The translations under genes were made by a program, and so were the position numbers. Below are positions 1 to 5,300 of a stretch of 5,300 nt of DNA, piece by piece; positions within the stretch are counted from its first letter, which is position 1, and every line of letters begins with the position of its first letter. A model generated the notes under the pieces. It did no database searches and had not been told where the DNA came from. It worked only from the letters and a program-made list of their open reading frames with translations. The DNA is from Pseudomonadota bacterium (lineage in GTDB: Bacteria > Pseudomonadota > Gammaproteobacteria > Acidithiobacillales > Acidithiobacillaceae), in contig JAKAVW010000228.1 of assembly GCA_021827445.1 (NCBI GenBank), forward strand, positions 1 through 5,300, written 5' to 3'.

Positions 1-1
1 C

Positions 2-1576
2 TTGCGGGTGTTGCGCAAGGTGGAGCGGGTGGTGCGCGAGGAGATGGACCGCAGCGGCGCGCAGGAACTGCTGATGCCGCTGGTGCAGCCCGCCGAGCTG
101 TGGCAGGAGTCGGGGCGCTGGGAGCAGTACGGCCCGGAGCTGCTGCGCTTGCGGGATCGTCATAACCGCGATTTTTGCCTGGGACCCACCCATGAGGAAG
201 TCATCAGCGATCTGGTGCGGCGGGAGATTCACTCTTACCGACAGCTTCCCGTCAATTTCTACCAGATTCAGACCAAGTTTCGCGATGAAATCCGCCCTCG
301 CTTCGGGCTGATGCGCGGGCGTGAGTTCATCATGAAGGATGCCTACTCCTTCCATATGGATCACGCCTCGCTGGAGATCACCTATCAGACCATGTATGAA
401 GCCTATCAGCGGACGTTCACCCGCCTCGGGCTGAACTTCCGTGCGGTGGAAGCGGATAACGGGGCTATTGGCGGCAAGCGCTCCCATGAGTTTCATGTGC
501 TGGCGGATTCGGGGGAAGATGCCATCGTCTCGTGTCACCACTGCGCGTATGCCGCCAACATGGAAAAGGCCCAAAGTCGCCCGGAACCCGTCGGGACGGA
601 GGCGCCGCTGCTTGCCGGGCAGGTGCAGACGCCGGGCATCCGCACGGTGGCGGAGCAGGCGGAGCATCTGGGCATCAGCGCCGCCAACATCGTCAAGACC
701 GTGTTGGTGGTCGCCGACGGCAAGATGGTCATGTTGTTGTTGCGCGGCGATGACGAGTTGAATCTGATCAAGGCCGGACATGCCCTGGACGCCCAGAACG
801 TGCGACTGGCCAGCCCGGAGGAAGCGGTATCGGCCACGGGCGCACCCTTGGGCTTTATCGGCCCCAAGGACCTGCGGCTGCCTATCCCCATTATGGTGGA
901 TCACCGCGCCCTTGGCGTGGCCAATTTCAGCACCGGCGCCAATGCGGCGGAACTGCACTGGATCAATCTGAACTGGGACCGGGATTTGCCGCGCCCGGAA
1001 GCGGCCGATCTGCGCAATGTCCGCGCCGGGGATGGCTGCCCCCATTGTGCCACGGGCACTTTAAGTATCCGTCGCGGCATCGAGGTGGGGCATGTCTTTC
1101 AACTCGGGGAACTCTACAGCAAGAGCATGGGCATTACCGTGCTGGACGAGACAGGCCGCGACGCCACAGTGACTATGGGCTGCTATGGTATCGGTGTGTC
1201 GCGGGTGGTGGCAGCGGCGGTGGAGCAGCATTTTGATGATCGCGGCATCACCTGGCCAGTGGCCCTGGCGCCCTTTGAAGTCGGCATCGTCGCCATCAAT
1301 GCGCGCAAGTCGCCGGAAGTGGCCGCCGCCGCTCAAGCCCTGCATGATCGCCTGGAGGCGCAGGGCTACAGCGTACTACTCGACGACCGCGATGAGCGTC
1401 CGGGGGTGCAGTTTGCCACCATGGATCTGATCGGTCTGCCTCATCGCATCGTGGTCAGTGACAAAGTGCTGGCGCAGGGCGTTTGGGAATACCGGGCGCG
1501 ACGCGCCACCGAAAACGTGCTGCTCGACGAAACGCAACTCATGGACCACCTGCGCAAGGAGCATCTCCGTGGATAA
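2..1576 (+). CDS. proS: Prolyl-tRNA synthetase, class II, 5'-truncated by window edge
   Basis: Attaches proline to tRNA(Pro) in the cytoplasm. The visible 524 residues match bacterial-type ProRS (E. coli form, 572 aa, from memory) from about E. coli residue 47 to the end, so roughly 46 N-terminal residues lie outside the window; the TTG at position 2 is an internal Leu codon, not the start. Visible parts, numbered in the fragment: the QESGRWEQYGPELLR stretch (35-49) and GPTHEEV (61-67) of the catalytic core; class II motif 2 around KFRDE (92-96); a YbaK-like editing insertion (about 195-330) with the lysine of VKT (231) and His319 aligning with E. coli editing residues K279 and H369; motif 3 TMGCYGIGVSR (391-401); then the anticodon-binding domain with DDRDERPG (461-468). 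Two Cys-x2-Cys pairs (178/181 and 346/349) bracket the editing domain and are absent from E. coli ProRS. The 3' end overlaps the next gene by 8 nt. The reading frame is intact and the identity is secure. Confidence 0.97.
   Translation: MRVLRKVERVVREEMDRSGAQELLMPLVQPAELWQESGRWEQYGPELLRLRDRHNRDFCLGPTHEEVISDLVRREIHSYRQLPVNFYQIQTKFRDEIRPRFGLMRGREFIMKDAYSFHMDHASLEITYQTMYEAYQRTFTRLGLNFRAVEADNGAIGGKRSHEFHVLADSGEDAIVSCHHCAYAANMEKAQSRPEPVGTEAPLLAGQVQTPGIRTVAEQAEHLGISAANIVKTVLVVADGKMVMLLLRGDDELNLIKAGHALDAQNVRLASPEEAVSATGAPLGFIGPKDLRLPIPIMVDHRALGVANFSTGANAAELHWINLNWDRDLPRPEAADLRNVRAGDGCPHCATGTLSIRRGIEVGHVFQLGELYSKSMGITVLDETGRDATVTMGCYGIGVSRVVAAAVEQHFDDRGITWPVALAPFEVGIVAINARKSPEVAAAAQALHDRLEAQGYSVLLDDRDERPGVQFATMDLIGLPHRIVVSDKVLAQGVWEYRARRATENVLLDETQLMDHLRKEHLRG
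1556..1561 (+). promoter_or_regulatory. Shine-Dalgarno AAGGAG for usp gene
   Basis: AAGGAG lies inside the proS 3' coding end, 7 nt before the GTG at 1569. It decides the usp start: the open frame extends back to an ATG at 1458, but the extra 37 residues (rich in Trp, Arg and Cys) are a proS frame shadow with no resemblance to the Usp family. Confidence 0.75.
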
Positions 1577-2045
1577 ATCACCCGTAAAGACCCCCATAAA
1601 GCATATTTTGGTGGCCGTCGATTTTTCACCGATGGCCCTGTACACCGCCCGGATGGCGGCGCAAGAGGCCCAATTGCACGACGCCCGGCTCACCCTGCTC
1701 CACATTTTCAACCCGCAAATGCTCAATCTGCAGATGCCGGAAGAAATTCTGCCGCCCACCCTGGATCTGCGCGAAAAGCTGCTCCATCTGGCTCATGCCG
1801 AGATGGAAAAGCTGCGCCAGGCCGTGGCCGAAGGTGGAATCACACCGCAGGTAGAACTGGAGGAGAGTGGGGAGAATATCGGGAAGGCGGTGATTGCCTT
1901 CGGCAAGGCCCATGCAGTGGACATGCTGGTAGTGGGCAGTCATGGCCACGGCGCCATTGGCCGGTTACTGCTGGGTTCCGTCGCCAATGACATTATCCAT
2001 TACGCCAGTTGTCCGGTGCTGGTGGTCAAGCGCCAGGAGGAGTGA
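1569..2045 (+). CDS. Universal stress protein, UspA family, single domain
   Basis: A 158-residue cytoplasmic protein of the Usp fold, the usual length for a one-domain member. These proteins are linked to survival under stress and many bind ATP. The GTG start (1569) is preferred because it follows a good Shine-Dalgarno and puts the first beta strand (KHILVAVDFS, 11-20, with the conserved Asp18) near the N terminus. The C-terminal nucleotide-binding signature Gx2Gx9G(S/T) is complete: G123, G126, G136, S137, within VVGSHGHGAIGRLLLGSVAN. The last strand is CPVLVVKR (148-155). This suggests an ATP-binding (UspFG/MJ0577-like) rather than a non-binding UspA-like member; that is an inference from the motif. 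The start codon overlaps the proS stop by 8 nt, so it is probably translated from the proS mRNA by coupling. Its stop is 9 nt from the stop of the convergent lipoprotein gene. The particular stress role cannot be read from the sequence. Confidence 0.93.
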   Translation: MDKSPVKTPIKHILVAVDFSPMALYTARMAAQEAQLHDARLTLLHIFNPQMLNLQMPEEILPPTLDLREKLLHLAHAEMEKLRQAVAEGGITPQVELEESGENIGKAVIAFGKAHAVDMLVVGSHGHGAIGRLLLGSVANDIIHYASCPVLVVKRQEE

Positions 2046-2054
2046 AGTAAAATC

Positions 2055-2720
2055 CTAAGGCCGGAGCGTAGACTTCCCGGTGCCTGCCACCTGCGCGGCC
2101 CAACCACTCACCGCTATGACAAAATGTTCACTCGCCCCGGCCATGGCCACGGCACCGCCTTGCGCACTCGCACTGGGAAGCGTCTCGGTGAAACGAAAAC
2201 CGTGCTGGGCAACCACCTGATAATCAGCAGCTTTCACCAGCGTCGCGGTCCCGGCGACCAGTGCCCTGCCCGCATCAGGCCCGCTGAAATTCACCACGAA
2301 CTCCGTCAGCCTGACCTGCAATAGCCAGGTCGCTGCGCCGTTGGACTGCCCCGCCAAAACCGCCCGCCACTGGCCGGAGTCTTCCAATTGATGTTGCAAG
2401 CGGTTGGCCATCATCTGCGGCGGGGTACCAACCCAGCGGGCGTCCCGGTAGGCCAGCAGGCGCTGTGGCTCCTGATAGAGCAAATGATACTGGTAGGCGT
2501 CCGTTTTCAGCCAATGCGCGGCGCTGACCCGAGCCACACGCAGCACGGGCAGCATCATCGTTGTGCCCGTGCTGCTGGCCAGAGGGGCGGGATGCGGCGG
2601 TGTAATATCGTAGGGTGCCCGCCAGGGGGCGCTGCTGGCGCAACCAGCGGCTAGCAGAACCAGACCTGCCAGCATTATGCGCTTCCCCGCGGGTGAACAT
2701 TTAGAAAAAGGGTGTCGCAT
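2055..2720 (-). CDS. PqiC-type ABC transport auxiliary lipoprotein (PF03886-like)
   Basis: Predicted 221-residue lipoprotein. The N terminus has basic residues (K12? region AGKR, 11-14), a hydrophobic stretch (IMLAGLVLLAAG, 15-26) and Cys27 in a LAAGC lipobox; the residue after Cys is Ala, with no Asp retention signal, so the outer membrane is the expected site. The mature part carries features I associate with the ABC auxiliary lipoprotein family (PqiC/DUF330): a strand MLPVLRVARV (56-65), then YRDARWVGTPPQMM (91-104), and a QLEDSGQWRAVL helix-strand (111-122). Family members are thought to partner MCE proteins in moving lipids between the two membranes. ATG at 2720 is chosen over a frame extension to 2777: it lies 4 nt after the MCE stop and behind an AGGAGG. 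A second ATG at 2675 would leave almost no basic n-region. Family assignment rests on pattern and on the neighbouring MCE gene; the stop is TAG. Confidence 0.85.
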   Translation of the reverse strand: MRHPFSKCSPAGKRIMLAGLVLLAAGCASSAPWRAPYDITPPHPAPLASSTGTTMMLPVLRVARVSAAHWLKTDAYQYHLLYQEPQRLLAYRDARWVGTPPQMMANRLQHQLEDSGQWRAVLAGQSNGAATWLLQVRLTEFVVNFSGPDAGRALVAGTATLVKAADYQVVAQHGFRFTETLPSASAQGGAVAMAGASEHFVIAVSGWAAQVAGTGKSTLRP

Positions 2721-2724
2721 GCGC

Positions 2725-3663
2725 TCAGTTTCCTCCTGCGGAAAAGCCCGATTCACCCGGTCCCGGCGGCGGGCCACGATCGCCGTAGAGCAATGATTGC
2801 GGGGAACGCTGCAGCGAATGGCTGAGATCCTCTAACGCCGCACTGCTGGTCATCAGGCTTTGGGTGAGGCGATTCACCTGCGGCAGGGTGTCGTAATTGA
2901 GGGTATTCGCCGCCCGCTCTCCAGCAACACTGAGTCCACGCAGTGACTTGGCAGCCTCCGCCGTATCCGCCAGCGGCGCTTGCGCCGCCACGGTCAGCGC
3001 ATCAAGATGGGCAATGAGCAGATGGCTCGCCTCCATGGTGGACCGGGTGGCAGCGACCATGGCAGGCAGGGCTTTAAGGGTCGGCAATAATGCGGTCTCG
3101 ATTTGCACCAACTGGTCCGTGGCCTGATCCACATGAATAAGCGTCTGCGCAAAACGTGTGCGATTCTCGTCAGTTAACAGTGAAGTCAGGCGGACAGCCA
3201 ACTCGTTGCTGCGATTCACCAGCGATTCGCCATTACGGGACAGCACCTCAAAAAAGCTGGGATGCATGGGAATTTCAGCCGGTCGCCCGGACACCATCGG
3301 CAAAGGCGCGAAGTTAGTACCATGATCGGTCAGGGACAAATAACTCAGCCCGGTCACCCCTTGCGGCGCCAGTTCGGCGAAGGTCGCGCGGGTAATGGGC
3401 GTCGCCTTATCCACAATGATCTGCACCCTGATCATGCGCGGATTCGCCGGATCCAGACCAATCGCGGTTACGTCTCCCACCCGCACCCCCTTGAAGCGCA
3501 CCGGTGCCTGAAGGGTGAGACCCGCAACGCTGTAGGGGGAAATCACGTCGAAGACGATGCCCGGCCGCGCACCACGATGCATCCACATGCCGACTACCGC
3601 CACTCCGACCCCCAGAACGGCCAAAAAAATGAGTGCTACCAGCGCGTGTGCACGGCTTTCCAA
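2725..3663 (-). CDS. MCE-domain (MlaD/PqiB-like) lipid transport protein
   Basis: A 312-residue inner-membrane-anchored periplasmic protein, the solute-binding part of Mla-type phospholipid transporters. A short MESRAHA leader precedes one transmembrane helix (about 8-28). The MCE/MlaD domain follows (about 36-115), with the core VAGLTLQAPVRFKGVRVGDV at 46-65 and the pore-loop region PQGVTGLSYLSL (100-111). Beyond it lies a long helical region (about 135-290) rich in Leu, Ala and polar residues, as in MCE proteins that form extended tubes. The C-terminal tail SLLYGDRGPPPGPGESGF (290-307) matches the proline/glycine-rich ending I recognise in many proteobacterial MCE proteins. The start is TTG at 3663, chosen for its Shine-Dalgarno and the typical ME(S/T)RA opening. 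First gene of a leftward two-gene operon with the lipoprotein. No ATPase or permease gene adjoins it: upstream is a 151-nt gap and a divergent gene. A gene symbol is withheld because it could belong to an Mla, Pqi or other MCE subgroup. Confidence 0.92.
   Translation of the reverse strand: MESRAHALVALIFLAVLGVGVAVVGMWMHRGARPGIVFDVISPYSVAGLTLQAPVRFKGVRVGDVTAIGLDPANPRMIRVQIIVDKATPITRATFAELAPQGVTGLSYLSLTDHGTNFAPLPMVSGRPAEIPMHPSFFEVLSRNGESLVNRSNELAVRLTSLLTDENRTRFAQTLIHVDQATDQLVQIETALLPTLKALPAMVAATRSTMEASHLLIAHLDALTVAAQAPLADTAEAAKSLRGLSVAGERAANTLNYDTLPQVNRLTQSLMTSSAALEDLSHSLQRSPQSLLYGDRGPPPGPGESGFSAGGN
2732..2737 (-). promoter_or_regulatory. Shine-Dalgarno AGGAGG for lipoprotein gene
   Basis: On the minus strand AGGAGG sits within the last codons of the MCE gene, 11 nt before the ATG at 2720. 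The spacing is a little long, but the match is perfect, and with the 4-nt gap between genes it supports coupled translation. Confidence 0.6.
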
Positions 3664-3669
3664 GAAGAG

Positions 3670-3675
3670 CTCCTT
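3670..3675 (-). promoter_or_regulatory. Shine-Dalgarno AAGGAG for MCE gene (TTG start)
   Basis: On the minus strand AAGGAG stands 6 nt before the TTG at 3663-3661. It is the main support for a TTG start, as no in-frame ATG is placed to give the transmembrane leader. Confidence 0.7.
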
Positions 3676-3732
3676 TGCAGTACCTAAAGGCTATTGGAGC
3701 ACAGGACGGACGCCAAGCCAATCACCCGCTTG

Positions 3733-3744
3733 CGGGCGCGCCCG
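3733..3744. repeat. 12-bp perfect palindrome, possible operator
   Basis: CGGGCGCGCCCG is a perfect self-complementary 12-mer. It overlaps a second inverted repeat, CCCGCTTGCGGG (3725-3736), so the CCCG/CGGG element occurs three times in 20 nt. It lies just upstream of the candidate -35 of the methyltransferase gene and about 70 nt upstream of the MCE start, where a shared regulator could bind. In a GC-rich genome such palindromes also arise by chance, so the operator role is only a suggestion. Confidence 0.3.
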
Positions 3745-3755
3745 TAGGCGGTGGA

Positions 3756-3784
3756 TTGACTTGCCACAAGACCCATGCCTAAAT
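3756..3784 (+). promoter_or_regulatory. Weak sigma70-like promoter candidate for methyltransferase gene
   Basis: TTGACT (3756-3761) matches the -35 consensus at five of six positions. After 17 nt comes CTAAAT (3779-3784), which matches the -10 consensus at only three of six. Initiation near 3791 would give a leader of about 24 nt. The -35 is good, the -10 poor. Confidence 0.35.
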
Positions 3785-3814
3785 GGCGGAAAACCACTGG
3801 AACCCTGATTCTCT

Positions 3815-4468
3815 ATGGACTTTGACACCCTCCGCCGTACCATGATTGACACTCAGATTCGCACTTGGGATGTACTCGACCCCCGTGTACTGGCCACTGT
3901 TGCGCAAGTGAAGCGTGAGCTTTTCGTGCCGACCCCATATCGGCATTTGGCTTTTGCTGATTTTAATTTGCCTTTGGGGCATGGCGAGATCATGTGGACG
4001 CCGAAGATGGAGGCACGGGTCTTGCAAGAACTGGATCTGCGTGAACAGGATCGGGTGCTGGAGATCGGTACCGGAAGCGGCTACCTGACGGCACTGATGG
4101 CACAACTTGCGGGGATGGTACACAGTGTCGAGGATCGGGCCGAACTCTCCCGAACGGCAGAAGGCTGTTTGCGGGTGCAGGGCGTGCATAATGCCCACCT
4201 GCATGTTGGTGATGGTTCCCTTGGTTGGGCAGGGAATGCCCCCTATGATGCCATCTGTATCACCGGATCCTTGCCGGTGCTGCCGGATGCCTTCAAAGAG
4301 CAACTGACCATCGGTGGGCGGTTGATCGCCATTCTCGGCACCGGCCCCGCCATGCGGGTGCGGCGGATCGTCCACTCCCAGCCAGGCATCTTTGAAAGCT
4401 CGGAACTCTTCGAGACAGAAGTTCCGTCCTTGCGTCACAAGCCGCTGCCGACCCGCTTCGTATTCTGA
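3815..4468 (+). CDS. Protein-L-isoaspartate O-methyltransferase-family SAM methyltransferase
   Basis: A 217-residue cytoplasmic protein with a class I methyltransferase fold of the Pcm family. Visible parts: an N-terminal helix region (MDFDTLRRTMIDTQIRTWDV, 1-20); the substrate-side segment ADFNLPLGHGEIMWTPKMEA (48-67); SAM motif I VLEIGTGSGYL (81-91); the post-I acidic strand VHSVED (102-107); GDGSLGW (132-138); and PYDAICITGSLPVLPDAF (143-160). True Pcm repairs isoaspartyl residues using SAM. Here the substrate-side loop and the TGSLP segment resemble the diverged Pcm-like group common in proteobacteria rather than classical E. coli Pcm, so repair activity is plausible but not shown. The length is near normal and it ends in the typical RFVF. 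The ATG at 3815 gives the proper family N terminus, although only a weak GGAA (3799-3802) precedes it. It is divergent from the MCE operon and may be co-transcribed with the peptidase gene downstream. Confidence 0.9.
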   Translation: MDFDTLRRTMIDTQIRTWDVLDPRVLATVAQVKRELFVPTPYRHLAFADFNLPLGHGEIMWTPKMEARVLQELDLREQDRVLEIGTGSGYLTALMAQLAGMVHSVEDRAELSRTAEGCLRVQGVHNAHLHVGDGSLGWAGNAPYDAICITGSLPVLPDAFKEQLTIGGRLIAILGTGPAMRVRRIVHSQPGIFESSELFETEVPSLRHKPLPTRFVF

Positions 4469-4474
4469 GCAATT

Positions 4475-4567
4475 ATGCGTATTCAAGCCCTGCAGAGCAT
4501 CGTCATCGCCATTGATCTGCAGGGAGGGGGCTGGCAACCGGTGGTGGCGGTCGCCGCCTGGCGTTAG
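4475..4567 (+). CDS. Possible 30-residue small ORF between methyltransferase and peptidase
   Basis: A 30-codon frame running ATG to TAG, encoding a small hydrophobic peptide that starts MRIQALQSIVIAIDLQ and ends in AVAAWR. I do not recognise it. It begins two codons after the methyltransferase TGA and in the same frame, so readthrough would append it to that protein. Its third codon positions are rich in G and C, like the neighbouring genes, and its TAG is part of the TTAGGAG that serves the peptidase gene, an arrangement that suits translational coupling. Against it, no Shine-Dalgarno precedes the ATG. It may be a coupling leader, a decayed gene end or simply spacer. Confidence 0.3.
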   Translation: MRIQALQSIVIAIDLQGGGWQPVVAVAAWR

Positions 4568-4570
4568 GAG
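4566..4570 (+). promoter_or_regulatory. Shine-Dalgarno AGGAG for M61 peptidase (TTG start)
   Basis: AGGAG lies 7 nt before the TTG at 4578-4580. No in-frame ATG exists near the start of the homologous region, so this site decides the start. Confidence 0.65.
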
Positions 4571-4577
4571 TGCTGCC

Positions 4578-5300
4578 TTGAGTTCTGTCCCACTGAGTTA
4601 CCAGATCAGCGCCGAGCCGCAGGCACACCTTTTTCGAGTGTCCCTGAGCATTTCCGAACCGGACCCGGAAGGACAAATCCTCGCCCTGCCCGTCTGGGTG
4701 CCCGGCAGCTATACTATCCGCGACCTCGCCCGCCATGTGACACAAATCCGCGCAGCGCGTAATGGGCAGGATGTCGCCCTGCACAAAACCGGTAAGGACC
4801 GCTGGCGTCTCGCGGCGGGGCATGGCCCGGTCGTCATCCATTATACCGTGTACGCTTTCGACCGCTCAGTACGCACGGCGTATCTGGATGATCAGGGGGG
4901 CTTTTTTAACGGCCCGGCCATTTACTTGCGGGTCCTGGGGCAGGAAGACCAAGCGCATGCAGTCCTCCTGGAAGGTCCGGAAGATTGGCAGGTGGCCACC
5001 GCCCTCCCCCGGCAAAGCGGCGTGACCTGGGGCTGGGGCAGCTTTGTTGCCTCTGAGTATCGTGCCCTCATTGATCATCCGCTGCTCATGGGCACGCTCA
5101 CTCTGCTGGACTTTTCGGCAGGAGAACGGCCCCATCACCTGCTCATTCAGGGAATCCATCAGGCAGACCTGCAACGGCTGGGTCCCGACCTGACACGCAT
5201 CTGTGACTGGCAACAGCGTTTCTGGGGCGATGCCGCCTTTGCCGAGTACCACTTTCTGTGCATGACCAGTGCTGATGGCTATGGGGGATTGGAGCATCGC
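4578..5300 (+). CDS. M61-family metallopeptidase (glycyl aminopeptidase-like), 3'-truncated
   Basis: The N-terminal 241 residues of a peptidase of the M61 family, which runs to about 600 residues; the frame is open to the window edge. Translating from the TTG gives family landmarks in order: YQISAEPQAHLFRVSLSI (8-25), LPVWVPGSYTIRDLARHV (37-54), KDRWRL (73-78), VYAFDRSVRTAYLDDQGGFF (91-110), an ASEYRALIDHP segment (158-168) and GYGGLEHR (234-241). In the family this GGLEH stretch precedes the zinc-binding HExxH by roughly 30 residues, so the catalytic motif and the usual C-terminal PDZ domain lie beyond the window. Members act as aminopeptidases on small N-terminal residues, but the specificity of this one is unknown. 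There is no signal peptide at this start, so it appears cytoplasmic. Its Shine-Dalgarno overlaps the stop of the small ORF upstream. Long open frames on the opposite strand here are shadows. Confidence 0.92.
   Translation, partial: MSSVPLSYQISAEPQAHLFRVSLSISEPDPEGQILALPVWVPGSYTIRDLARHVTQIRAARNGQDVALHKTGKDRWRLAAGHGPVVIHYTVYAFDRSVRTAYLDDQGGFFNGPAIYLRVLGQEDQAHAVLLEGPEDWQVATALPRQSGVTWGWGSFVASEYRALIDHPLLMGTLTLLDFSAGERPHHLLIQGIHQADLQRLGPDLTRICDWQQRFWGDAAFAEYHFLCMTSADGYGGLEHR

Larger units (their letters stand above)
3664..3814. other. Divergent intergenic region between MCE and methyltransferase genes
   Basis: A 151-nt non-coding gap that must hold the promoters for both the leftward MCE operon and the rightward methyltransferase gene. 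It contains a palindrome (3733-3744), a candidate rightward promoter (3756-3784) and the MCE Shine-Dalgarno. I could not pick out a convincing leftward -35/-10 pair. Open frames crossing it on the minus strand are out of frame with the MCE gene and look like shadows. Confidence 0.7.

Noticed and set aside
535..1345. Minus-strand and alternate-frame open frames within proS
   Set aside because: They are overlaid on highly conserved ProRS sequence and have low-complexity Arg/Ala-rich or unrecognisable translations.
1458..1568. N-terminal extension of the usp frame to an ATG at 1458
   Set aside because: The extra 37 residues are out-of-frame proS sequence; the GTG at 1569 has the Shine-Dalgarno and yields the normal family length.
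2061..2080. CCGG...CCGG inverted ends after the lipoprotein stop as a bidirectional terminator
   Set aside because: Only 4 bp pair cleanly, the loop is long and no T-run adjoins it; it also lies in coding sequence.
2721..2777. N-terminal extension of the lipoprotein frame to 2777
   Set aside because: It would overlap the MCE gene and push the signal sequence well inside the protein; the ATG at 2720 fits the lipoprotein signal and ribosome site.
3407..3721. Minus-strand open frame overlapping the MCE gene start
   Set aside because: It is in another frame of the same strand over a clear MCE N terminus and has no recognisable content; it also fails as a missing upstream permease or ATPase end.
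3779..4537. A 252-codon open frame on the minus strand opposite the methyltransferase
   Set aside because: It lies antisense to a clear SAM methyltransferase, has no recognisable domain, and its His/Gln/Cys-rich composition is typical of a reverse-frame shadow in GC-rich DNA.
4546..4558. GGCGG-TCG-CCGCC hairpin before the peptidase gene as a terminator
   Set aside because: The stem is only 5 bp, no T-run follows, and the next bases form the peptidase ribosome site.
4503..5297. Two minus-strand open frames (4503-4841 and 4866-5297) and a plus-strand one at 4762-5025
   Set aside because: All lie over the M61 peptidase frame, whose translation shows a run of family motifs in the right order; the others show none.

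Overview
The window reads as an ordinary, densely packed chromosomal segment from a fairly GC-rich Gram-negative proteobacterium. The Gram-negative call rests on an MCE-domain lipid-transport protein paired with an outer-membrane-type lipoprotein. An Acidithiobacillus-like or other gamma/beta-type relative is my guess from overall similarity; no rRNA or other marker here settles it. No mobile element, CRISPR array, tRNA or rRNA was seen.

Layout. (1) Positions 2-1576, plus strand: prolyl-tRNA synthetase (proS), missing about the first 46 residues at the window edge. (2) 1569-2045, plus: a UspA-family stress protein starting at GTG inside the end of proS, an 8-nt overlap, so the two are probably translationally coupled. 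(3) 2055-2720 and 2725-3663, minus: a two-gene operon, transcribed MCE protein first (TTG start), then a PqiC-type lipoprotein 4 nt downstream. It converges on the usp gene with only 9 nt between stop codons. (4) 3664-3814: a 151-nt divergent intergenic region with a 12-bp perfect palindrome and a weak promoter candidate for the rightward gene. (5) 3815-4468, plus: a Pcm-like (protein-L-isoaspartate O-methyltransferase family) SAM methyltransferase. (6) 4475-4567, plus: a possible 30-codon small ORF, in frame with and just after the methyltransferase stop. (7) 4578 to the window end, plus: the N-terminal 241 residues of an M61-family (glycyl aminopeptidase-like) metallopeptidase with a TTG start and a good Shine-Dalgarno.

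How the genes relate. proS and usp form one expression unit (translation plus stress response). The MCE protein and lipoprotein should be the substrate-binding and outer-membrane-side parts of an Mla/Pqi-like lipid transporter. Their usual ATPase and permease partners are not next to them: the upstream neighbour is the divergent methyltransferase gene. The methyltransferase and peptidase lie in the same direction and could be co-transcribed, both with a loose link to handling damaged proteins or peptides. I see no convincing new biological system. The points most worth a second look are the orphan MCE/lipoprotein pair, the small ORF between the methyltransferase and peptidase, and the Cys-x2-Cys pairs bracketing the ProRS editing domain.
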